From NCBI RefSeq assembly GCF_042453785.1, contig NC_091670.1, forward strand, positions 40,187,501 to 40,251,500: 64,000 bases of DNA. The letters run 5' to 3'. Made by a program: the position numbers and the translations under genes. This DNA comes from Malus domestica (lineage: Eukaryota; Streptophyta; Magnoliopsida; Rosales; Rosaceae). The notes under the pieces were generated by a model. The model was not told the origin of the DNA. It worked only from the letters and a program-made list of their open reading frames with translations, and made no database searches. Shown piece by piece: positions 1-11,535 of the stretch; positions within the stretch are counted from its first letter, which is position 1, and every line of letters begins with the position of its first letter.

Positions 1-539
1 AAAAATATTTCCGTATAAATTATTACGAGTAAAGTTACGAATAACATATTAGTTGTACAATTACAATGCCTTAATTTTTTTTAATAAAACGTAAAATTAT
101 TTAGATACATTTTCTGGCACAATCTCTAATATAATTGAGATTCATATACAACAGAGTTTATATCACTTGAGAGTGTTTTTTTTATTGACAAATAAAAGTA
201 TCATTCAACCGTCATATAAAGTCATTTTATATAACACTTTGGACAAATCAATGTTGAAACTTTCTTCTTCTTTAAAAAAAATAAACGTTGAAACTTCTTT
301 CGTTGGAAAATTAGGACAAAATATTCCTTCAAATCAAGGATCAAAATGATAACACTGGTAATTCTATTTAAATTGGAAGACAATCTTCTTCGGATTATAT
401 CCTTTGTAGAAATCTACCATAATTGTAAATTCATGCTATTTAAAAAAAAAGTGAAACTAATTAGTGACTTCGTTACAATAGTCTACCATTTTGAAGGAGA
501 TCAGAGTGAAATAATAAATCACTCTCTATTTCTTAAGCA
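1..539. other. gene-free AT-rich stretch
   Basis: No gene, RNA gene or clear transposon end was recognised here. The short open frames have no recognisable domain and unbiased AT-rich composition. Confidence 0.5.
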
Positions 540-905
540 TAGAAGAGGTATGCACAGCCTGAAAGTGACGTCAAGGAATATATAATATAATTATAAAAGG
601 ACAACGATTGTCTGTCATCTTTGTTCCCGTGTCCTTCTGTTTGTATGGTCACGGTTAAGCTACGTCAACATTTTATATTACTATTCATTTTTGTCTTATT
701 ATCTCTATAAAAAACAATATAAAATATTAACGTTGCTTAACCGTCACCACACAAAACAGGAGGGCACGAAAACAAAGAAGGCAGACAATCTTTGCCCTTA
801 TAAAAGAATGCACAGCATGAAAGTGACGTCAAGGAATATATAATATAATTAGAAAAGAATGCACAGCATGAAAGTGACGTCAATAAATATTATATATAAG
901 TACAA
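540..905. repeat. three 51-bp tandem units with TGACGTCA, split by a MITE
   Basis: A unit containing GCACAGC(C/A)TGAAAG followed by TGACGTCA occurs three times. The TGACGTCA cores are at 566-573, 824-831 and 875-882. Units two and three are 51 bp apart. Removing the 207 bp added by the MITE and its target duplication puts units one and two 51 bp apart as well. TGACGTCA is a palindromic bZIP-type binding core (known for TGA and related bZIP factors). It lies about 0.9-1.2 kb upstream of the SF3B2 start codon; any role there is inference. Confidence 0.75.
600..797. mobile_element. short palindromic MITE
   Basis: A 198-bp foldback element. The left arm (GACAACGATTGTCTG...) and right arm (ending CAGACAATCTTTGCCC) are inverted over about 75 bp, including the GGTTAAGC..ACGT block. 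The flanks repeat TTATAAAAG (591-599 and 798-806), an 8-9 bp target duplication that suits hAT or Mutator. It carries no coding capacity. Confidence 0.8.
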
Positions 906-959
906 AAATATATAAAAACACAGAGAATACCATTCCAAAACTTACGTTGCCAGCAAGCA

Positions 960-1749
960 AAGTGGGGCCAGATGTCGCTTTGTAGTTGAGCTAAGTTTTC
1001 ACATATTTTGGGCTTAGCCCACTCAAACTGTCATATGGGCCTGAAATTTTAAGCCCAATTATTATTATAGTAGCTTCTCTGACGTTGAATAATTAGGGTT
1101 TTGTAGAGACATTTTCAGATAATTAAAAGCATTTTTTTACAGTCTTTTGTATAATATAGCTTGTGTAAAAGTTCTTTGAAAATGAATTAAAGCACTTGTG
1201 ATGGAATTACTTTCGATACCAATCTTAAGTAAAAATGCAAGTGAATCCAGAAAAAACACTTTAAAAGACATTCATAAAAAACGCTTCCAAGAGGATCTAA
1301 ATTAAGTGTTTCTTCAAAAAGCGTTTTCTATTGTTTTGTATTAGGAACTTGAATTTTTATATTACAATGTTTGAGAGTCAAAATGCTTCATACGAAAAAA
1401 CCTTCAGTAGAGCAATGAACACCCGTAGTAATAAATAACTTATTGGATGACTCTGAAAGTCCGACCGCGTGACACCCTTACTGAAGAGATTCTCTCCCTT
1501 AATTGGGCTTCATATGGGTCCCCAGCCCACTTAAAACCTGACGCATCCACAAACTTTGATATGGGCTATCAGGCCCAACTACGGTGGCCTCTCACGTGGT
1601 GAGTCACGTGCCAATTCTTGCACGCTGTAAATACCATTCCCATTTCCTGCCCAAATTATCTTCCCAAATTGTTTACACGCGCGGCCACTCTGAGAGAGCC
1701 TCTTTCCTCTCGATTCGGTTTTCCGCTGTTCGCTTTCCGATCCCGAACC
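960..1749 (+). promoter_or_regulatory. SF3B2 upstream region with TGGGC (site II) motifs and two G-boxes
   Basis: TGGGCT/TGGGCC or the reverse GCCCA recurs near 1010-1060, 1503-1530 and 1561-1577. This is typical of TCP-bound site II elements in housekeeping plant promoters. Two CACGTG G-boxes lie 12 bp apart at 1593-1598 and 1605-1610, about 140 bp upstream of the ATG. No convincing TATA box was seen, consistent with a broadly expressed gene. Motif functions are inferred from known families. Confidence 0.55.
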
Positions 1750-4700
1750 ATGACTGCGGAGGTTCTCGCGCAGCCAAACGGCGCCGTCGCGAACGGCGAC
1801 CTGAACGGAATCCCTAACAACAACGCCGCCGCCGCCAAGAAGTCGAGGGAGAGCGAGCGACGCCGTCGCAGGAGAAAGCAGAAGAAGAACAACAAAGCCT
1901 CTCAGGCGCCGGAGTCCAGCGCCGGCGAGACCGACGATGACGTCAAGGAGAATAATGATACTCAGCAGGTTCTTCGCCTCCCTCTCCCTCTGATTCTTTT
2001 GTGAAATGTTTGTTTAGTTATTGTTCGTCGCAGATTGATTTCCAGGGTTTTAACGAAGTCTTATGCTCTGATTTGGACGCCGTTCTGTTGGGTAGATTTT
2101 CGGGTTTTATCGAAGGGTTGTAATCTGATTTGGATGCCATTCTTTCTAGTAGTTTATTTTTGTTTAGATTGGAGGTTTTAGGGTTTGCATTCAACTCCTT
2201 TAGCTAATTAGATTAGGGTTTTGGCTCCGCGGCTGCTTAGAATATATTAGCTATGTAACGAAAACAAAGAACAATGTGTAGGGTTGCCAAGCCATTAATT
2301 GAACTACACCGCTTGAGTAAATCTTAGAAAAAGAAATGGTTACCCTGTAACTTCTTATCTTGCAGTGAAGATTTAGGCGGGGAAAGTGGAACCCGGAACT
2401 CTATTTTAATTCGCTTGTCTACACACTGGTGTTAATCTTTGAAAACCCATTGTGAAAGTTGTTAACTGTAATTTTCAATACCATGTGAGCAGCCAAACAA
2501 GAGTTTGTAATACTGTTGATATTTTGTTTTTGCTTCTTTTGTTTCGAGAATGCTAATTCTGGTATATTATCTTTTCATGTGTATTAATGATACTTTTTGA
2601 ACCGTGTAGATTATTGAGCAAGTTCAAATTGAATATGTTCCAGAGAAACCTGAGTTAATTGATGGCATGGATGAGGAATTCAGAAAAATTTTCGAGAAAT
2701 TCTCCTTCCAGGACTCTGAGGGTGTTGAGGTAAAAAGGCATCTTGTGTAACATCTGAATTTCAGTGCACTTTTTTATTTATTTGCTAGAATGTTCCATGA
2801 TGCATTTCTCTGATCTATCCAGGTGGATAAGAAGGATGAGTCTGAAGGAGTCCCCAAAAAGAAGGCTGACTCAGATTCTGAAGAGGAAGAGCAGGATAAT
2901 GAACAAAAAGAGAAAGGAATATCAAACAAGAAGAAAAAGGTTTGTTAGTATTTTCCATTTGTTAATGTTATGTTAATTTTTTTTTATTGTTAGCGCTATA
3001 TCAACAACATTTTGTCGAGGCTAAATAAATGTGTTGTTATCTTTCAGCTTCAACGGAGAATGAAGATTGCAGAATTGAAACAGATTTGCCAAAGGCCTGA
3101 TGTTGTTGAGGTCTGGATACCTTGATCTTTTATATGTTTGAATTTGTTTTATATGTTGTTCCTGTTGTTTTCCATTTTTGTATGTTTGAAATTAAGCTTG
3201 TCTGTCTACATATTCTCAGGTGTGGGATGCAACTGCAGCTGATCCTAAGCTGCTGGTGTTTCTAAAATCATATCGCAATACTGTACCCGTGCCAAGACAT
3301 TGGTGTCAGAAAAGGAAATTTCTGCAGGTTAGTGATTACCCTGATGTTAAAACTATCTATTAAAATGTGGATGCATGATTAATGGGTATGATTAACATGA
3401 TGGGATTAGGGATAGGGTATGGTAAGATCACGTCGATGAGGTTTCTCTTATATGTATACATGTGGTTCTTGCAGGGGAGCGGCTGTGACAACCATGGAGC
3501 CTGGACTTGTAGGTGTTTGGAAAATTAAACCTTGAATGTTTATCTTTATATATCTACTAGTGCCTAGTGGGGTGGGTATCTGGGCATAATTTAGAGCTAT
3601 TATTGGGGGATATTTTTAGTATCTGTGCATGATGGATTTTGGGATTTTATTCAGGTGCTGATATATCTATTTTGAATTTTCAGATGCCTTCCCATAATGC
3701 TTAGTCATTGGGCCCAATTCTGCTATAATTTTAATATTTAAGACTGCTGATTTGATGTAGAAATCTATGCTGATGATTGTAAAATATTACATGTTTCTCA
3801 TCAAGACTGGATTGATTTTGCAGGGTAAGCGTGGTATTGAGAAACAACCGTTTCAGCTTCCAGACTTCATTGCTGCTACAGGAATTGAGAAAATTAGACA
3901 GGTAAATTGGTAATGAGATTTTTAAAAATCTCAATTCTTGTTCAAGCATGGCTTGTTTGTTAAGTTTTGCTCGTAACATATAACTTTAACCTCATAAGTG
4001 AAATATTTCTTTTGTTCCTGAATCTTAATTAAGTTTTAACAAAGAAACATGCATCAAATTCTTGTTACCTATGCATAATTATATTTATGGTTTTATCTGC
4101 CTTGTCTTTCCAATTTTCTGATTTTGTTGTGTGTTGATTGTGATATGGTTGTCTTGTGCAGGCGTACATTGAAAAAGAAGATAGCAAGAAGTTGAAGCAA
4201 AAACAACGGGAGCGTATGCAACCAAAGATGGGGAAAATGGATATCGATTATCAGGTGTTCATTTATTATAATTCAGACTTTTTAATCTTGTGTTTTAATG
4301 TAATTCAAGAGGACATGCATCTGTAATCATTATCTTGATTTACTGATGTGATTGTTTTCTGTTTGTTAGGTTCTCCATGATGCATTTTTCAAGTACCAGA
4401 CTAAGCCAAAGTTGACAACTCTTGGTGATCTGTACCATGAAGGGAAGGAATTTGAGGTATATTATTCCAGCATCTATTCATAAACACCTCTGTGCTATTG
4501 GTCGTGTGAATATTCTATCTGTGTATCTTGTGTGAAGGTGTAACATAATTTTTATTTGTGTTGGTTTCTGGTTTTGTGTTCAGGTGAAATTGAGGGAGAT
4601 GAAACCAGGCATGCTTTCACATGAACTAAAAGAAGCTCTGGGTATGCCAGATGGTGCTCCTCCCCCATGGCTCATCAATATGCAGGTGAGTGTGCACATA

Positions 4701-6653
4701 TCTATATAACTTTGTTAATGTTGGGTATTGCCTTTATTTGACTTTTTTTTTTCTTGTAGAGATATGGTCCTCCACCATCATATCCACATCTGAAAATTCC
4801 CGGGCTGAATGCTCCTATCCCTCCTGGAGCCAGCTTTGGTTACCATCCTGGTGGCTGGGGAAAGCCTCCTGTTGATGAAGTAAGTTTTAAATTCTTGGTA
4901 TTGTTTCCCTTGTTTTACTCCAATTTCAAACCACTATATATAAATATTTGTTTTTTAACCATTTAACTTTGGTCGTTTAACAGTATGGCCAACCGTTGTA
5001 TGGAGATGTATTTGGCGTTCAGCAACAAGATCAGCCCAATTATGAGGTACAGCTTTTGGTCATTAGATTTAACTTTGTACGTAATTTCTATTTGTCTGAT
5101 GAGCCTATAGAGTACTACTTTAATTACTAGGAGATATATTTATGATTGACTTGTATTATTGTTTCTAATTCATTGAATTGTCATCGGACCATGGCCTTTA
5201 CTTATTAAATTGCAATAACATTTTCATTTAAATTCAGGAGGAGCCTGTTGACAAGACAAAGCATTGGGGTGATTTGGAGGAAGAGGAAGAGGAGGAAGAA
5301 GAAGAAGAAGAGGAAGAGGAAGAACAGCCTGAGGACGAAGATTTAGAGGATGGCATTCAATCTGTAGACAGCATGTCAAGGTATCTTATTTCCAGTGTTT
5401 CCCATATTTATTTGTTTTAACATGCTTTTTCGGTTGTACATTTCTTAGTTTTTTCTTTCCATTTTTTTCCAGATTGGTTGTTTTATCTTATCGTTCCACT
5501 GAAGATTGCAACGTAAACTCTTTTTTCCCTTTTACTAATTTTTCATCTTTTCCTCAGTACTCCCACTGGCGTTGAGACACCTGCTCAAATTGAACTTCGC
5601 AAGGATCAGAAAAAAGAACCTGAAAAGCCTTTATACCAAGTAAGCCCAGTGATTAGAGACTTTTGTCGTTTGTGTAGTATGTTTGATTACCAACATTTTG
5701 TAATTCTTCGTCTAACTTGTTTTGCAAAGGTACTTGAACAAAAAGAGGAAAGAATTGCTCCCGGGACACTTCTTGCAACGGGTCACACGTACGCAATCTG
5801 CTTCGTCTCTTTAAACGTTGTGTGTCTACCTTTTTGTTTTTCAACTTCATTAGTTTCTAAACTTGTCCTTTTTCACGTGCAGGTATAATTTGGCTGGCAC
5901 CCAAGACAAAGCAGGGGCCAAAAAGGTAATGACTGCATGAATTGTTTCTTTCTAAGCTCTAAAAGAAATTCTGATGTATCCGTACCTTCTTACGTTCAAT
6001 CTCTGTCTGGCAACTATTTGTTATTTTGCTTATTATTCTCGATTGTGTATCAATGATTGATTTGTCATTGTTGTCTTAGGTTGAGCTGCTTAGAGGTCAG
6101 AAAGCTGATAAAGTGGAGGTCACTATACAACCCGAAGAATTGGATGATATGGAGACCGTTTTGCCTGCAAAGTAAGTCCGAAACATGAAAATATTGAACT
6201 TTACTTTTACCATTTACCTTAGCAGCAGATAGCTTATAACTAATGTATGGCCTTTAATAGGTATGAAGAAGCAAGGGAGGAGGAGAAGCTGCGAAGTCAG
6301 AAGGAAGACTTCAGTGACATGGTCGCAGAGGTGTGTGCCTCTTCTCTACCTTTGGCAAATTCTAACAATTAGTTTTTTCATTTACGCATTTAACAAATTC
6401 TAATGGGATCCCATCATAACACCGAAGTTAAGCGAGTTTGGGGTGAGAGTAGTACTAGGATGGGTGACCTCCTAGGAAATCCTCGTGTTGCATACCCCCA
6501 CCTTAGCCGACCCCACTTAGTGGGAAAGGGCTTTGTTGTGTTGTTATTTAACAAATTCTAATAAGTTGGTTTATGGTGCAGAACGAGAAGAAGAGGAAAC
6601 GTAAAATGCAAGAGAAAGATGGGAAAAACAAGAAGAGGGACTTTAAGTTTTAG
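1750..6653 (+). CDS. SF3B2: splicing factor 3B subunit 2 (SF3B2/SAP145-like), 18 coding exons
   Basis: This is a U2 snRNP SF3b component that contacts pre-mRNA near the branch site and acts in the nucleus. Read coding exons: 1750-1968, 2610-2729, 2823-2939, 3048-3110, 3220-3327, 3824-3901, 4162-4254, 4370-4456, 4584-4685, 4760-4879, 4984-5046, 5238-5380, 5558-5639, 5730-5788, 5883-5925, 6080-6171, 6261-6330 and 6582-6653. All introns are GT-AG and the frame stays open for 576 residues, close to the usual plant length. The basic N-terminus (RRRRRRKQKK) is followed by the DUF382 core (about 165-290; RPDVVEVWDATAADPKLLV), a proline-rich PSP domain (about 296-350; PGMLSHELKEALGM), a glutamate run near residue 404 and a lysine-rich tail. 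The ATG at 1750 is the first in frame. The last intron carries a 5S-derived retroposon. Confidence 0.95.
6405..6545 (+). mobile_element. 5S-rRNA-derived retroposon (SINE-like), 5' truncated
   Basis: Bases 6406-6500 align with plant 5S rRNA from about nucleotide 30 to its end. The internal promoter parts remain recognisable (AGTTAAGCG; TACTAGGATGGGTGACC; CTCGTGTTGCAT). A non-5S tail, GCCGACCCCACTTAGTGGG then TTTGTTGTGTTGTT, follows. Seventeen identical bases, ATTTAACAAATTCTAAT, flank it at 6388-6404 and 6546-6562. That long duplication indicates LINE-type retroposition, not an LTR or 5S-array origin. It lies in the sense direction in the last SF3B2 intron. The Cassandra TRIM family also carries 5S sequence, but no LTR pair is present. 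It is not a functional 5S gene because the 5' third is missing. Confidence 0.85.
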
Positions 6654-6932
6654 GCTCTACCGGTGTTGTTATTACGATTTTTTTTTTCTGGAGGCCACCC
6701 TTATGTTGAGATTTTGGTGCCGGGGTTTGAAACTTGGTTGTACCGAGAAATATGATACGTTTGCTCCGCTCGTAGCACTTTGATACACATTTAGTGATCT
6801 GTATTGTAATATAATCAATCACCTTTTGTCATGTTAAGCCGTATTTGTTAGTGACTTGGAGAATCAAATCGAAAATAAATTTAGTGGTCTATGTGAATCC
6901 CACAATTGAGATTAAGACTTGCGTTTTTCATT

Positions 6933-7327
6933 GAGTAAATTGGAGTAATGGTCCCTCAATTCTAATCAAATTGGAGTAGTTGTTTCTCAACTAAAAATCC
7001 ATTACTATTGGTCCCTTAACTTATCAAAATGTGTAGTTATGGTTTTATTTGTCAACTTCGTCAGAATTTTGTCAAAATAAGTTATATTAGAATGATCATT
7101 GCTACAATTGGGTTAAAGTTGAGGAATCATTGCTTCAATTGAGGTTAAAGTTGATGGACCATTTCTTCAGTTGGATTAAAGTTGAAGGAGCAATGATAAT
7201 GGATTTTTTGTTGAGGGATTATAGTTGTGCGTTTTGATGAGTTGAGTGTCAATGGTAATGAATTTTTAGTTAAGGGATCATTGCTCCAATTGAGTTAAGG
7301 TTAAAGGATCATTGTTACAATTTATTC
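6933..7327. mobile_element. Mutator-like MITE, family GAGTAAATTG
   Basis: Inverted ends GAGTAAATTGGAGTAATGGT and the complement of ATTGTTACAATTTATTC are bounded by a perfect 9-bp duplication TTTTTCATT (6924-6932, 7328-7336). The interior repeats a GGTCCCT(C/T)AA motif in both orientations. The same family recurs at 21062-21425. Nine-base duplications are the hallmark of Mutator-type transposition. No coding capacity. It sits about 280 bp past the SF3B2 stop. Confidence 0.88.
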
Positions 7328-7336
7328 TTTTTCATT

Positions 7337-8940
7337 TCTCGTATACAATTAGGATCCCATGCCAAAAAGGCTAAAAAAAGTAAACGGAGATTCAAAAGGG
7401 AAAACGTAGTCTTGTTTCTTCGCCACTAAGAAGTGAGGTTGTGTTCCTCTTTTCGCTCTCGTTTTCTTTTTCGGCACGTCTCTTATTTTCATCTCTTAAA
7501 TTTATTGCGCTTTCTTCAACTCGAAGGTTATCAAAAGGGAAGTGAGCATTATGAGAGAAAAGAGGATTGTGAAAATTGCTCATCAAATTTTACGACCCAT
7601 TTGGAACTTGCACGTTAAACTCTTCCAATTGTTTTACTTCTATCTAAATAATCACGATTATTTAGTTTAGTGATACTCTCTCTTATTTTTATTGAAAAAA
7701 ATCTTAACTTCAAATCTTATGAATAAAAAACGTGACGTTTGGTATTGCATGGCGATATTGAAGCAGTAGGGGCATGGGACGGGACCTACGGTATTTGTAC
7801 TTTTCCATGGAGTTATTGAGTTCTCGTTTAGTTTCTTGGGAACTGATTTTGGGTATTATGGATAGGTTTGAATAAGAGCATTAGGGCAAAGTTGTGGACG
7901 TTGTTGAAAGGTAGGGAGCTGTCAAAGTTCAAACCCTAATTTGAGACTCTAGGGTGTTTAGTCGGCTCAATTATTGACGTAAACAACCAAATTATGTTTC
8001 CTCTCACACTTAATTTCCATGCATACGATAAAAAAAAGGGTGGACCAACCACTGCCACCCTCTACCACTATAGAGTATTAGGGCATAGCCAATTCATTGG
8101 AGAGATTTTTTTAGTGTTGGGAACATGATCATGTACATTAAGTATTTTAGAAATATTCAGTCACTGGTATTATGAAATTTAGTTTACGTGTAGTGTTTTC
8201 GGCAGAGCATTGTCCCACTTAATACTATACATGAGTCTCATACATACTTTTTTGACCCTTCATGTCATTTGACTAGTAGATATATAGTTACCCATGAATT
8301 CTCCTCCAACCCTTTCGTACATTGTTTCATTCACAAAACCTCCTATTATTTTAGCAAAGTTCACGATTTCATTACAAAATTTGTAACACCACCGTGCAAC
8401 TCGAATCTTAACATGATTGGAAAAATAGAAACTTGAAAAAGAAGAATTAAACAAATAAAAAACGTATCAACAAAATCTAAAACAATTTGCATCCAAGTCA
8501 TGCAATTCAAAACAATCAAAACCCTAACTTATTTCGAAATCCATGTGTATATAACAGCGAATAACAATTTTGATTTGACAAGGTAACTTGCTTGATTTGC
8601 AAACAAATTAATTAGTCAAATTAATCAAAGTGACCATAATTAGTGTTGCATGCACAAACCTAAACACCTAAAGTTACCATCATCAATTGCACACCTAGTC
8701 CAACCACAGCCCCCTTTACTGTACCAATGACATCGCGACACGTGAAACAATCATATTTGGACCCTTCCTAGAACTTCCTCCCTCCCACATGGAAAATAAA
8801 ATAATCCATCTTAATAATTTAATTAGTGTGACAACGATAGTAAACAATAAAAACAAATAAAAGTGTTGGCATGCGTTTTAAGCTTTTGGAATTCTTCATT
8901 TGGTCACTGAGATTGAATTGTTAAATATTATATAATTAAA
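7337..8940. other. gene-free intergenic stretch
   Basis: No gene or RNA gene was recognised. Short open frames near 7392-7618 on both strands overlap each other and show no domain. Confidence 0.45.
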
Positions 8941-9014
8941 GTATGAATTAATGTGGTACGATGCCTTCGTTTCTTTGGTATGAATTAATGTGGTACGATG
9001 CCTTCGTTTCTTTG
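8941..9014. repeat. 37-bp tandem duplication
   Basis: Two identical 37-bp units (8941-8977, 8978-9014) beginning GTATGAATTAATGTGG lie head to tail with no divergence, so the duplication is recent or conserved by chance. No function is apparent. Confidence 0.9.
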
Positions 9015-10351
9015 GTTAATAAGACTATTCTTTTGCTTAATTAATTTTAAACTTTGGTATTATTTTTTTAAGTTTAATTCGTTTACGACATATATTCTGT
9101 CGTATACTTTTTAATAAATTAATTAAAATGTGTGGGAGACGACCATATAAACAAGAACCTTTACCTAACCAAACTACTCGATCGAACAAGTTTGATTTCA
9201 ACATCTAACAAAGATTGGAATTTGCTTCAAATTATTTAATAAGTTTGGTGCCTTCATCATATTCATATGTACGTGGATCTCGTGGTCTTATATGTTCGAC
9301 GGCCAAACCTCCATCCATTGATGATGATAATATAAACTCATCATAAATAATTAATTCACTCTTTGCTCGTAATTAGGAAGTTAAGAACCATGTTAATGAG
9401 AAAATTTTCAATGTGCCGGGAGTATGCTCGATATACCAAGTGTCATAATACAAGTGTTTGAATTTTTTTTGTTACAAGTATCCAACCACTTATATTACGA
9501 CACTTGATATGAGATATGCTAAGGAAACTCTGAAAAGTGGGACTTTGAGCTAAATTTTTTCAAATATTAATGTTGACATGAGAATTAACGTTAAACTGTG
9601 AGGTGTCAGAGGGTCCATGGAGAGTCCTACTTTGAGAGAGCAACATTTCTCAATATAGTGGTACTCAATCTCCACTTTGTTACAAATTAAGACATGTAAA
9701 TTTAAAAAAAAAAAATATCTATACAAAGAGATAGGGAGATGTCTAAACCTCACCATAGGCTACCTATAATAATTTGGTTCGAATTTACCTTTAACAAGAA
9801 TTGAACCTAAAATCTCTTATTTACAAGTGAAGAGGAATATATACCACTACTAAATGATAAAGACATATCGAGTTTAAATATATCATAGATGACAACTGTT
9901 CTTGAACACAATTTGCATAAAAAAATTATTATTACACACTCATTTTCTTCTCTGCATATGCATATTTATGTATGACCATATAATAAAATAAATAAAAAAC
10001 AGAGATAGACAGAAATTAGAATCTAGGTTTAGAGATTAACTATTTCCTTTTGCATGGACCACTAACCCTTCATTGTAGCTACATTGCACATATTTGCATG
10101 GTGCATGGATGTGATTAGAACACATAAGGCCAACCTGTAACATGTAATCACATGTATATAGGGCCACAGGGTCATCAAAACCCTCCAAATATTGTAATAC
10201 AAATGCCCCACTTGTGACCACGTGCTGCTCGACTGTGCAATTTATCCCCACAAAATTGGGTCTACTCGCCACCCCTCTACAACAATTTGATCCCCCAACA
10301 AGTCGAGCTAGCTAGTCCATGGATCCTAGCGTACTTTTTTCCATTTTATGT

Positions 10352-10385
<34 letters not shown>

Positions 10386-11162
10386 CAATTGCCCAAAATT
10401 TCCAAATTATATTATTTTATATGGTATTGTCGCACATAATGTCATCTAGGACTAGTGAGCTTAATTTTGGGAACAATAGTAGTCGACGACGTGATGTGAT
10501 AATAATAAGAGCAGTACATCGATTGATGTGACAATATTTTGTATTTCATGTTTAGCCTGAGTCTAAACCTTATACGTAGTTACTCAATGTGATAAATTAA
10601 ACTTGTACACAAGCATAATTGTTAATACCAAAATGTTATAACCGCTTTAGTTGTTAGCTGAATTTGCTTGATTTAATCCAAACATTCTAATCTAGTTGTT
10701 TGTAAAACAATGCATCACATACACTGCTGTATTTTATGGTTGACTCTTGTTAAAACTGTTATATATATATAGCATTGCATGCACAGACGACGTTGTATAT
10801 GATCTGTTTACATAGCCAACGTATAAAGCACTATCAATGGTGCTGAAGGTAGCCACATGTCAACAACCCACCTTCACCTTCGAGGTTAAGTAATTTTCTC
10901 TCTTTCTCTGTCTCCTCCACGTTGTTTCTTCTCTTATATTACTTTAGTCCTTGAATATTTTGTTTCTATAAAATTGTGGGGGTGATGAGTAAGGAATATA
11001 TAAGAGCATGGTAGTATGGTACTATTGATTGTCGCCTAAGTTTGCATAATTTTATAAGGTTGCCGCCACCCACCAGTACCAAACCCCACACATCTATCAA
11101 TCACAACTTTCCTCGACCATTCAAAAACCTTTCCTGCTCTTCCATCATCATATCTTAATATT
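9015..11162. other. gene-free stretch with AT repeats
   Basis: No gene was recognised. A TA microsatellite spans about 10351-10384. Around 9410-9535 lies a degenerate repeat with the phrase CCAAGTGTCATAATA that recurs near 54700. CATGTGCTGCTGACAT occurs twice, but within the copia LTR to the right. An open frame on the minus strand at 10036-10272 has no recognisable domain. Confidence 0.4.
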
Positions 11163-11167
11163 CTTCT

Positions 11168-11481
11168 TGATAAACCAAATATTCAGTTCAAACTACCTGA
11201 GTATAAGCCATGTGCTGCTGACATATAATCCATGTGCTGCTGACATGGTGAAAGGACTATTCTAAATGAAACCCATGAAGTCCTGTCGAAGATGGGCAGA
11301 AGAATATTGCATGATCTCACATTATTTATTGCATGCGTGTACTATTGTTTATGGCATGCGGGTGTATGTAAAACTGTATAAAAACCATACTGCAATGATG
11401 CAGATTGTAAGAAAGCCAAACCATACTCCTTGATGAGTTTATGCAGTTCACAGTTTTCGAACCCTAGCTTAAACTCTTTCA
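11168..11481 (+). repeat. 5' LTR of the rearranged copia element
   Basis: The LTR begins TGATAAACC and ends AACTCTTTCA directly before the primer site. The last 23 bp recur at 19321-19343. CTTCT precedes it. Confidence 0.82.
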
Positions 11482-11495
11482 TGGTATCAAAGAGC
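11482..11495 (+). promoter_or_regulatory. primer binding site of the copia element
   Basis: TGGTATCAAAGAGC immediately follows the LTR CA end. It resembles the initiator-Met tRNA complement TGGTATCAGAGC used by most plant copia elements, with one base difference and a small shift. Confidence 0.8.
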
Positions 11496-11535
11496 TAAAG
11501 TCTAGCGACAATAATTTTTTTTTCCCCGTTCTCCC

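Noticed and set aside
6405..6500. Functional 5S rRNA gene
   Set aside because: The 5' third is absent, several internal bases differ from plant 5S, and a 17-bp target duplication marks it as a retroposed copy.
6405..6545. Cassandra TRIM element
   Set aside because: No LTR pair, primer site or polypurine tract, and the target duplication is 17 bp instead of about 5 bp.
10036..10272. Minus-strand 78-residue protein
   Set aside because: No domain, no splice or promoter context, and it lies in repeat-rich intergenic DNA.
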